This document shows, piece after piece, positions 56,070 through 64,000 of a stretch of DNA of 64,000 bases. Both the position numbers and the translations under genes were made by a program. Origin of the DNA: Xanthomonas sp. SI. GTDB taxonomy: Bacteria > Pseudomonadota > Gammaproteobacteria > Xanthomonadales > Xanthomonadaceae. Positions within the stretch are counted from its first letter, which is position 1, and every line of letters starts with the position of its first letter. The stretch is from the NCBI RefSeq assembly GCF_014236855.1, contig NZ_CP051261.1, forward strand, positions 1,054,001 through 1,118,000, given 5' to 3'. A model generated the notes under the pieces. It saw only the letters and a program-made list of their open reading frames with translations. It was not told the origin of the DNA and did no database searches.

Positions 56070-58499
56070 TCAGAAAATATCGAACGCCGCGTCGTCGGTC
56101 TTCTGGTCCTGCAGGCCGTAGTCGAACTCCTGGATGCGATCCATGTCCTCGACCTTGACCCATTCGGTGGCGCCGTTTAGCGTGGCCTGGACCATGCCGG
56201 CCGGCGGGTCGTTGCTGGCGATCGGCTTGTCCTTCAGCGCCACGCGCATGTATTCGATCCAGATCGGCAGCGCCGCCTTGCCGCCGTACTCGCGGTAGCC
56301 GAGCGAACGGAAATCGTCGCGGCCGACCCACACGGTGGTCACGTACGGGCCGCCGAAGCCGGAGAACCAGGCGTCGCGGTGGTCGTTGGTGGAGCCGGTC
56401 TTGCCGCCGATGTCCGCACGCCCCAGCACCTTGGCCGGCGTGCCGGTACCGCGCTGGACCACGTCGCGCATCATCGAGACCAACTGATAGGCGGTGCGCT
56501 CGTCGATCGCGCGCGGCGCCACCTTGGCTTCGGGGTCGGTCGCCGGCGCAGTCTCGGCCGGGGTCGCTGCGGCGGTGGCCGCAGGCTTGGGTGCCGGCGG
56601 CGGCGCCGCACTGCCGAAGTTGAAGCCGTCGACGACCTGGCTGGCCGGAGTGGCGACACCGCCGACGCTGCCGCAGCTGCGGCAGGCGGTGGGCGGATGC
56701 TCCTGGAACAGCACGTTGCCGTCGCGGTCGGTGACCTTGTCGATGATCCAGGTGTCCACCCGCGAGCCGCCATTGGCGAACACCGCATAGCCGCGCGCCA
56801 CCGACAGCGGGGTCAGCGAGGCGGTACCCAGCGACATCGACAGGTTGGGCGGCAGCTCGGCCTCCTGGAAGCCGAACTGGCTGATGTATTTGCGCGCGAA
56901 GTCCACGCCGATGCTGTCGAGCAGGCGCACCGAGACCAGGTTGCGCGACTGCACCAGCGCCTCGCGCAGGCGCATCGGGCCGCGGAAGCCGCCGCCGTCG
57001 TTCTGCGGCGACCAGGTCTTGCCGCGGCGGTCGCGGAACACCACCGGCGCATCGAGCACGATCGAGGCCGGATTGAAGCCCTTCTCGAACGCGGCCGCAT
57101 ACAGGAACGGCTTGAAGCTGGAACCCGGCTGGCGCCGCGCCTGGGTGGCGCGGTTGAACTTGTTGCCGGCATAGCTGAAGCCGCCGACCAGGGCGCGCAG
57201 CGCGCCGTTGTTGGCGTCCAGCGAGACCAGCGCCGACTGCCCGCGCGGCAGCTGGGTGACTTCCCACTCGCCCGGCTTGTCGCCGGCCTGGATCCGCACC
57301 AGGTCGCCGCGCTTGAGCAGGGTGGCGGGGCTGCGCCCGGTCCAGCGGCTGGAGGCGACCGGCAACACCAGTTCGGTCTTGTTGGCCAGCACCACGCTGG
57401 CACTGCCGTCGCTGCCGGTGGCGGCGACGATGCTCGGCAGCATCCCGCCCTGCGCATTGATCCCGGCCAGGTGGCTGGCCAGCGCGGCCGCGTCGGCATC
57501 GGCGGCGACGTCGAAATGCTTCTCCACGCCATTCCAGCCATGGCGGCGGTCGTAGATCACCAGGCCCTGGCGCACCGCGTGGTTGGCCGCGGCCTGTAGC
57601 TCGGGGTCGATGGTGGTGGTGACGTGGTAGCCCTTGTCGAGCACGTCGCCGCCGAAGCGGGCGATCATTTCCTGGCGCACCAGCTCGGCCACGTAGGGCG
57701 ACTCGACCTCGACCGGGCGCTCGTGCGGGGTCGCGTGCATCGGCACCGCCTTGGCCGCGTCGGCCTCGGCCTGGGTGACGAAGCCCAGCGCGGCCATGCG
57801 GCTGAGCACGTAGTTGTCGCGGCGCTGCTTGGCGCGCTCGGGGTTGCTGATCGGGTTGCCGCTGGACGGGAACTTGGGAATGCTGGACAGCGAGGCCATC
57901 TCGTCCAGGCTCAGTTCGTTGAGCTTCTTGCCGTAGTAGTACTCGGCCGCGGCGGCGACGCCGTAGGCGCGGTTGCCGAAGAAGCTCTTGTTGAGGTACA
58001 GCTCGAAGATCTCGTCCTTGCTCAGCTCGGCCTCGATCTTGCGCGCCAGCAGGATCTCGGCCAGCTTGCGGGTATAGCTGTATTCGGAGCTCAGGAAGAA
58101 CTGGCGGGCGACCTGCTGGGTGATGGTCGAGCCGCCCGGCACGCGCTTGTCGCTGGTGGTGGCCAGCAGCCACACCGCGCGGGCGATGCCTTTGTAGTCG
58201 ACCCCGCCGTGCTGGTAGAAACGGGCGTCCTCGGTGGCCAGGAACGCCTGCTTCAGCCGTTCCGGCACGTCCTTCATGGTGATCGGATAGCGCCGCGTCT
58301 CGCCGAACAGGGCCATCAGCTTGCCATCGCTGGCATAGACGTACATGGGCTCCTGCAGCTCCACCTGACGCAGCGTCTGCACGTCGGGAAGCTTGGAGGA
58401 AACGACGTAATACAGCCCGCCGGCGGCGGCTGCTCCGATCAGGGCGAGGACGACGAACGTGACCAGCGCCCAGCGCAGCCAACGACGAAAACGGGGCAT
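56070..58499 (-). CDS. mrcA: Penicillin-binding protein 1A
   Basis: An 809-residue bifunctional peptidoglycan synthase with one N-terminal membrane helix (about 8-30). The glycosyltransferase domain contains [19 protein letters not shown] and [14 protein letters not shown]. An OB-like insert follows, then the transpeptidase with [14 protein letters not shown] (Ser-x-x-Lys), SRN at [12 protein letters not shown] and [15 protein letters not shown] (Lys-Thr-Gly). All motifs are intact. It is divergent from pilM, an arrangement also known in Pseudomonas. The start [12 protein letters not shown] was chosen to fit the cytoplasmic tail length. Confidence 0.96.
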   Translation of the reverse strand: MPRFRRWLRWALVTFVVLALIGAAAAGGLYYVVSSKLPDVQTLRQVELQEPMYVYASDGKLMALFGETRRYPITMKDVPERLKQAFLATEDARFYQHGGVDYKGIARAVWLLATTSDKRVPGGSTITQQVARQFFLSSEYSYTRKLAEILLARKIEAELSKDEIFELYLNKSFFGNRAYGVAAAAEYYYGKKLNELSLDEMASLSSIPKFPSSGNPISNPERAKQRRDNYVLSRMAALGFVTQAEADAAKAVPMHATPHERPVEVESPYVAELVRQEMIARFGGDVLDKGYHVTTTIDPELQAAANHAVRQGLVIYDRRHGWNGVEKHFDVAADADAAALASHLAGINAQGGMLPSIVAATGSDGSASVVLANKTELVLPVASSRWTGRSPATLLKRGDLVRIQAGDKPGEWEVTQLPRGQSALVSLDANNGALRALVGGFSYAGNKFNRATQARRQPGSSFKPFLYAAAFEKGFNPASIVLDAPVVFRDRRGKTWSPQNDGGGFRGPMRLREALVQSRNLVSVRLLDSIGVDFARKYISQFGFQEAELPPNLSMSLGTASLTPLSVARGYAVFANGGSRVDTWIIDKVTDRDGNVLFQEHPPTACRSCGSVGGVATPASQVVDGFNFGSAAPPPAPKPAATAAATPAETAPATDPEAKVAPRAIDERTAYQLVSMMRDVVQRGTGTPAKVLGRADIGGKTGSTNDHRDAWFSGFGGPYVTTVWVGRDDFRSLGYREYGGKAALPIWIEYMRVALKDKPIASNDPPAGMVQATLNGATEWVKVEDMDRIQEFDYGLQDQKTDDAAFDIF

Positions 58500-58535
58500 C
58501 GAGAGAGATTCCGATTGCAGATTTCTTGGGCGCAG

Positions 58536-58541
58536 AGTATA
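58536..58541 (-). promoter_or_regulatory. Probable -10 box of mrcA
   Basis: TATACT on the minus strand, 37 bp before the mrcA start. The -35 is unclear. Confidence 0.4.
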
Positions 58542-58617
58542 GAGTACGCCGGGGAAAGGCTGGGGCCGATTCCGGGGATGCGACCGGTTTGCTGCCATGG
58601 GATACGTTGTGACGTAG

Positions 58618-59774
<1,157 letters not shown>

Positions 59775-59775
<1 letters not shown>

Positions 59776-60551
59776 TGGCAAAAATCAATCTGCTGCCCTG
59801 GCGGGCGGAGCGGCGCAAGCAGCGCGAGCGCGAGTTCTACGCGATGCTGGGCTTCGCCGCGCTGGCCGGCGTGCTGCTGGCGCTGCTGATCTGGTTCTAC
59901 TACGACCGCCAGATCACCGGGCAGAACGAGCGCAATGCCTACCTGCAGACCGAGATCGACAAGGTCAAGGCGCAGAACAAGGAAATCGACAAGCTCGACG
60001 AGCAGAAGCGGCGCCTGCTGGCGCGCAAGCGGGTCATCGAGGAACTGCAGGCCAAGCGCTCGCAGATGGTGCACCTGTTCGATTCGCTGGTGCGCACGAT
60101 CCCCGACGGCGTGGTGCTGACCGCGGTCAAGCAGGAAGGCGACATCCTGACCCTGGAAGGGCGCTCGCAATCCAATGCACGAGTCAGCGCCTACATGCGC
60201 AACCTCGAGGGCTCGGGCTGGATGACCAATCCGGAGCTGTCGGTGATCGAAGCCAAGGCGCAGGAGAAGGAGGTCAAGGGGCCGATCGTCGACGCCAAGG
60301 CCTTGCCGTACGTGTTCACCCTCAAGGTCAAGCTGCCGGTACCGGGCGATGCCGCGGACGCCATGCCTGACGCTGCCGCGCCGGCGCCAGGCGCGCCTGC
60401 CGCAGCTCCGGCTCCGGGCGCCGCCGCGCCGGCACCCGCTGCCGTTCCCGCGCCTGCCGCACCGTCTGCACCGACCGCACCCGCGACGCCGCCGGCCGCC
60501 GCGCCGGCGCCGCCAGCCGCCACGCCAGCGCAACAGGGACCGGCGTCATGA
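59775..60551 (+). CDS. pilN: Type IV pilus inner-membrane protein PilN
   Basis: A 258-residue bitopic protein. The conserved INLLPWRAERRKQRE tail (residues 3-17) binds PilM, a membrane helix (about 26-45) follows, then a periplasmic coiled coil and ferredoxin-like domain. The last 65 or so residues are a long Ala/Pro-rich tail (from about residue 195) not found in shorter homologues. It pairs with PilO and overlaps its gene by four bases. Confidence 0.95.
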
Positions 60552-61222
60552 GCAAGAAATTCAACGTAAAAGACCTGGACTTCAACAATCTCGGCAACTG
60601 GCCGCAGCAGGCCAAGATCGGCTTCTGCGTGCTGGTCACGCTGTTCATCCTGATCCTGTCCTGGTTCCTGCTGCTCAGCGACAAGCGCGACGAGCTGGGA
60701 ACGTTGGAGCAGAAGGAAACCGAACTGCGCGCTTCGTTCGAGAAGGAGCAGAGCCGTGCGGTCAATCTCGAGCCGCTGAGGCAGCAGCTGGCGCAGATGG
60801 AGCAGGTGCTGCAACAGATGCTGCGGCAGCTGCCGAGCAAGACCGAAATGCCGGACCTGATCATCGACATCTCGCAGACAGCGTTGTCCAGCGGCCTGGC
60901 CAACGAACTGTTCCAGCCGGGCCCGGAGTCGCCGAAGGAGTTTTACGCGGAGAAGCCGATCGCGCTGCGCATGGTCGGCAGCTATCACCAGTTCGGCGCC
61001 TTCGTCAGCGGCGTGGCGTCGCTGCCGCGGGTGGTGATCCTGACCATGCACGACATCAATCTCAAGCCCAAGGACAAGAAGGTCGGCATCACCGCGCGCG
61101 GTGAGCTGGAGCTGTCCGGCACGGTCAAGACCTACCGCTACCTGGACGACAAGGAGATGGCGGATCAGGAAAAGGCGGCGGCTGCGGCGAAGAAGGGTTC
61201 CAAGCAAGGCGGTGGCGCATGA
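60548..61222 (+). CDS. pilO: Type IV pilus inner-membrane protein PilO
   Basis: A 224-residue bitopic protein with a membrane helix (about 27-47), a coiled coil (LGTLEQKETELRASFEKEQSRAVNLEPLRQQL) and a ferredoxin-like periplasmic domain. It forms a heterodimer with PilN and contacts PilP. The C-terminus is Lys/Ala rich. It overlaps pilP by four bases. Confidence 0.95.
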   Translation: MSKKFNVKDLDFNNLGNWPQQAKIGFCVLVTLFILILSWFLLLSDKRDELGTLEQKETELRASFEKEQSRAVNLEPLRQQLAQMEQVLQQMLRQLPSKTEMPDLIIDISQTALSSGLANELFQPGPESPKEFYAEKPIALRMVGSYHQFGAFVSGVASLPRVVILTMHDINLKPKDKKVGITARGELELSGTVKTYRYLDDKEMADQEKAAAAAKKGSKQGGGA

Positions 61223-61758
61223 AGCGGCGGACCAGGGCATTCAAGTGCTTGGCGGGGCTGGCGCTGGTGGCGCTGCTCGGCGGTTGCGGCCGTAGCGTGA
61301 CCAATGGCCCGGGCGAAACGTCGAACCTGGAGAACTGGGTCAAGGAAGTGCGCGCGCGGCCAGCGCAGCCGCTGGAGCCGCTGCCGGTGATGCAGCAGTT
61401 CGAGACCTTCGAATATGCGGCGCAGGGCCTGCGCGATCCGTTCAGCGACGCCTGGACGAGTCCGGACGGCAACAACGGGCTGCGTCCGGATCCGAACCGG
61501 CGCAAGGAGCCGCTGGAGCAGTTCCCGCTGGACGGCCTGAAGATGGTCGGCACGCTGGGCAACGGGGCGGGCCTGGTGGCGCTGGTGATGGCGCCGGACA
61601 AGGTGACGTATCGGGTCCGTCCCGGCATCTACATGGGGCAGAGCGATGGCCGCGTGACCGGGGTGCACGAGGATCGCATCGATTTGATTGAACTGGTGCC
61701 GGATGGCGCTGGCGGTTGGCTGGAACGTCCGGCTGCCGTGGCGCTGGACGATCAATGA
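61219..61758 (+). CDS. pilP: Type IV pilus lipoprotein PilP
   Basis: A 179-residue lipoprotein with signal and lipobox LGGC (Cys at about residue 23). The HR-type C-terminal beta domain contains RRKEPLEQFPLDGLKMVGTLGNG, VRPGIYMGQSDGRVTGVHEDRIDLIEL. It joins the PilNO platform to the PilQ secretin. Confidence 0.95.
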   Translation: MKRRTRAFKCLAGLALVALLGGCGRSVTNGPGETSNLENWVKEVRARPAQPLEPLPVMQQFETFEYAAQGLRDPFSDAWTSPDGNNGLRPDPNRRKEPLEQFPLDGLKMVGTLGNGAGLVALVMAPDKVTYRVRPGIYMGQSDGRVTGVHEDRIDLIELVPDGAGGWLERPAAVALDDQ

Positions 61759-61778
61759 TTGATTATGGGGATAGCACG

Positions 61779-63680
61779 ATGACTTTTTCCAAAGCCCTGA
61801 GCCTGCGTCCCATCCGGCGCCACGCGACGGTGCGGCTACGCGCATTGGGGTTGGCGGCGCTGCTGGGGAGTTCGGCCGCGATGGGCGCGGCGCTGGCGGC
61901 GACGCCTGCGGCGGGTCCGGCGCAGGCGACAGCGCAGGCACCGGCCAAGCTCACGGTGTCGAAGATCGACTTCAAGCGCGGCGACGGCGATGCGGGGCGG
62001 CTGATCCTGCACTTCAGCGGCGCCGGCGCCAGTCCCGACTTGCGCACCCAGGGCAACACCGTGGTGGTCGATGTCGGCAACGCCGCGTTGCCGGCGGAGT
62101 TGCAGCATCCGCTCAACGTCACCGATTTCGCCACTCCGGTACAGCGCATCGACGCCAAGCCGTACGCCGGCGGCGCGCAGCTGGTGCTGAGCACCAATGG
62201 CGCGTTCGAGTCGATGGCCTACCAGTCCGGGAACGAATATGTGGTGGAGATTTCGCCGCGGACCTCGGCGCCGGCGGTGGGCGCGGTCAGCGCGGCCACG
62301 GTCAGCCAGGCGGCGGCGCAGGTCGCCGCGCGCGGCTATAGCGGCCGCCCGGTGACGTTCAACTTCCAGGACGTGCCGGTGCGCACCGTGCTGCAGCTGA
62401 TCGCCGAGGAATCCAACCTCAACATCGTCGCCTCCGACACCGTGCAGGGCAGCGTCACTCTGCGCCTGGTCAACGTGCCGTGGGACCAGGCGCTGGACAT
62501 CGTGCTGCGCGCCAAGGGCCTGGACAAGCGCCGCGACGGCGCCGTGGTCTGGGTCGCGCCGCAGCAGGAGCTGGCCAAGTTCGAGCAGGACAAGGAAGAC
62601 GCGCGGATCGCGATCGAGAACCGCGAGGACCTGAGCACCGACTACATCCAGATCAACTACCACAGCGCCAGCACGATCTTCAAAGCGCTGACCGAGGCCA
62701 AGGGGATCGGCGGCGGCTCCGGTGGCGGAGGCGGTGGCGGCGGCGGTAGCGGCCAGACCGACAACGGCTTCCTGTCGCCGCGCGGGCGCATCGTCGCCGA
62801 CGAGCGCACCAACACGCTGATGATCAGCGACATTCCGAAGAAGATCGCGCAGATGCGCGAGCTGATCAATGTCATCGACCGTCCGGTCGACCAGGTGCTG
62901 ATCGAGGGCCGCATCGTCATCGCGACCGATACCTTCGCCCGCGATCTGGGCGCCAAGTTCGGCATCGGCGGCACCCATACCTACGGCGACAACACCGCTA
63001 CCGTCGGCAGCGGGGCGGCGGGCGGCGGCAGCGCGGCCACGCGCGGGCTCAACGTCGATCTGAGCGGTCCCAGCCTCACCAGTGCGACGACCTTGCCGAG
63101 CCTGGCCTATACGCTGCTCGGATCCAACTTCAACTTGGATCTGGAGCTGTCGGCGCTGCAGGAAGAGGGCCGTGGCGAAGTCATCTCCAACCCTCGCATC
63201 GTCACTTCCAACCAGCGCGAAGCGGTGATCAAGCAAGGTAAGGAAATCGGCTACGTCACCATCACCGGCGGTACCGGCGGGACTGCGGCGACGCCGAACG
63301 TGCAGTTCAAGGAAGTGCTGTTGGAACTGAAGGTCACCCCGACCATCACCGACGACAATCGCGTCTTCCTGAACATGAACGTGAAGAAGGACGAGGTCGA
63401 GCGCTTCGTGGTGCTGGATAACTACGGCACGGTCCCGGAAATCAACCGCCGCGAGATCAATACCGCAGTGCTGGTGGACGACGGCCAGACCGTGGTGATC
63501 GGCGGCGTGTACGAGTTCAGCGACCGCAACAGCATTTCCAAGGTGCCGTTCCTGGGCGATATCCCGTTCCTGGGCAATCTGTTCAAGAAGCGCGGCCGCA
63601 GCAAGAGCAAGGCCGAGCTGCTGATCTTCGTGACCCCGAAGGTGATGCGCGTGGCCAAGCGCGCGCCTGCCGCCGGCTGA
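61779..63680 (+). CDS. pilQ: Type IV pilus secretin PilQ
   Basis: A 633-residue outer-membrane secretin. Signal peptide (about 1-47), one AMIN domain (about 55-165) for peptidoglycan binding, an STN/N0 domain (VTFNFQDVPVRTVLQLIAEESNLNIV), an N1 domain interrupted by a glycine-rich loop (GGGSGGGGGGGGGSGQ, about 62715-62756), then the secretin core with VISNPRIVTSNQREAVIKQG and the C-terminal GRSKSKAELLIFVTPKV. Many PilQ proteins have two or more AMIN domains. The ATG at 61779 has GGGGA 8 bp before it; an in-frame ATG at 61755 overlaps the pilP stop. Confidence 0.95.
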   Translation: MTFSKALSLRPIRRHATVRLRALGLAALLGSSAAMGAALAATPAAGPAQATAQAPAKLTVSKIDFKRGDGDAGRLILHFSGAGASPDLRTQGNTVVVDVGNAALPAELQHPLNVTDFATPVQRIDAKPYAGGAQLVLSTNGAFESMAYQSGNEYVVEISPRTSAPAVGAVSAATVSQAAAQVAARGYSGRPVTFNFQDVPVRTVLQLIAEESNLNIVASDTVQGSVTLRLVNVPWDQALDIVLRAKGLDKRRDGAVVWVAPQQELAKFEQDKEDARIAIENREDLSTDYIQINYHSASTIFKALTEAKGIGGGSGGGGGGGGGSGQTDNGFLSPRGRIVADERTNTLMISDIPKKIAQMRELINVIDRPVDQVLIEGRIVIATDTFARDLGAKFGIGGTHTYGDNTATVGSGAAGGGSAATRGLNVDLSGPSLTSATTLPSLAYTLLGSNFNLDLELSALQEEGRGEVISNPRIVTSNQREAVIKQGKEIGYVTITGGTGGTAATPNVQFKEVLLELKVTPTITDDNRVFLNMNVKKDEVERFVVLDNYGTVPEINRREINTAVLVDDGQTVVIGGVYEFSDRNSISKVPFLGDIPFLGNLFKKRGRSKSKAELLIFVTPKVMRVAKRAPAAG

Positions 63681-63733
63681 CGCGCCGGCCTTGCCGAACG
63701 ACGGCGCACAGGCCAGCATCGCGGCGGTATCGA

Positions 63734-63761
63734 GACGGGAGAAGCATCTGCTTCTCCCGTC
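63734..63761. terminator. Palindromic hairpin after pilQ
   Basis: GACGGGAGAAGCA and TGCTTCTCCCGTC form a perfect 13-bp stem with a two-base centre, followed by GTCGTTTG. It probably marks the end of the pilMNOPQ transcript, though the T run is poor. Confidence 0.65.
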
Positions 63762-63857
63762 GTCGTTTGTGCCGGCGGATGAGGCAAATCTGAATTTGCG
63801 GCCGATTGTTGCGCTGGACGCAGAACCATTTCACCGCCGATGGGTCAAACTCGGCAC

Positions 63858-64000
63858 ATGAACACCACGCCCTCCAGCTTCGATCCCACTCCCGCCGCGC
63901 CCGAGCAGCAGCGCCTGCACGCGGCGTTCCTTGCCCTGCGCGACGGCCTGTCCGAAACCATCGTCGGCCAGTCCGCGTTGGTGGAGCGCTTGCTGATCGC
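63858..64000 (+). CDS. MoxR-family AAA ATPase (5' part, cut by window edge)
   Basis: The first 47 codons of a protein beginning MNTTPSSFDPTPAAPEQQRL. It continues FLALRDGLSETIVGQSALVERLLIA, the usual opening of MoxR AAA+ ATPases (IVGQxxLVERLLIAL) just before Walker A. The rest lies beyond the window. MoxR proteins act as chaperones, often with VWA-domain partners. Confidence 0.8.
   Translation, partial: MNTTPSSFDPTPAAPEQQRLHAAFLALRDGLSETIVGQSALVERLLI

Overview
This is a GC-rich (roughly two thirds G+C) window from a gammaproteobacterium of the Xanthomonadaceae, most likely Xanthomonas or a close relative. The evidence is the gene order (mrcA divergent from pilMNOPQ; gmk-rpoZ-spoT-ridA-recG; hemW-rdgB-VOC-rph), two large TonB-dependent receptors, GTAG-headed REP palindromes with core TGTAGGAGCGGCTTCAGCCG, and many heptameric GGGATTCG/GGGATTGG repeats in intergenic DNA. 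I found no rRNA, tRNA, CRISPR array or insertion sequence.

Layout. 0-8.4 kb: DedA/PAP2/LssY membrane protein, RIO-like kinase, short-chain dehydrogenase, ROK regulator, glyoxalase I, potassium channel, acetylornithine aminotransferase. 8.4-8.8 kb: a structured non-coding repeat region. 8.8-25 kb: an accessory block with a HAD hydrolase, a TonB-dependent receptor, a five-gene set of exported redox proteins (Tat-type flavin amine oxidase, cytochrome c, secreted RidA, Tat-type PLP aminotransferase, azurin), a MalT-like LuxR regulator, hemL, and a second TonB-dependent receptor broken by a frameshift. 25-31.7 kb: housekeeping genes (thiE, rubredoxin, SirB1-like, DUF192, rpiA, EVE, fau, thioesterase), 6S RNA, zapA and a zapB-like gene. 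31.7-43.6 kb: a GGDEF/EAL protein, YgfB, two M24 proline peptidases, PilZ and DUF1631, hemW, rdgB, VOC, rph. 43.7-54 kb: yicC, gmk, rpoZ, spoT, ridA, recG, nucleoside hydrolase, rpmE2, gltA. 54-64 kb: two poorly characterised genes, mrcA, the pilMNOPQ type IV pilus assembly operon, and the first codons of a MoxR-type ATPase.

The most interesting part is the 9.5-25 kb block. Three promoters (before receptor 1, before the amine oxidase, before receptor 2) carry two direct copies of CCYACCCGCY exactly 19 bp apart, with a TATNNT -10 hexamer exactly 40 bp after the start of the second copy. This spaced arrangement was seen nowhere else in the window. It suggests one regulon, plausibly controlled by the MalT-like protein encoded between its members. 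The regulated genes would take up a substrate through the outer membrane and oxidise an amine or amino acid in the periplasm. Electrons would pass from flavin to cytochrome c to azurin, with a secreted RidA removing the reactive imine and an exported aminotransferase acting on the same or a related compound. The substrate cannot be read from the sequence.
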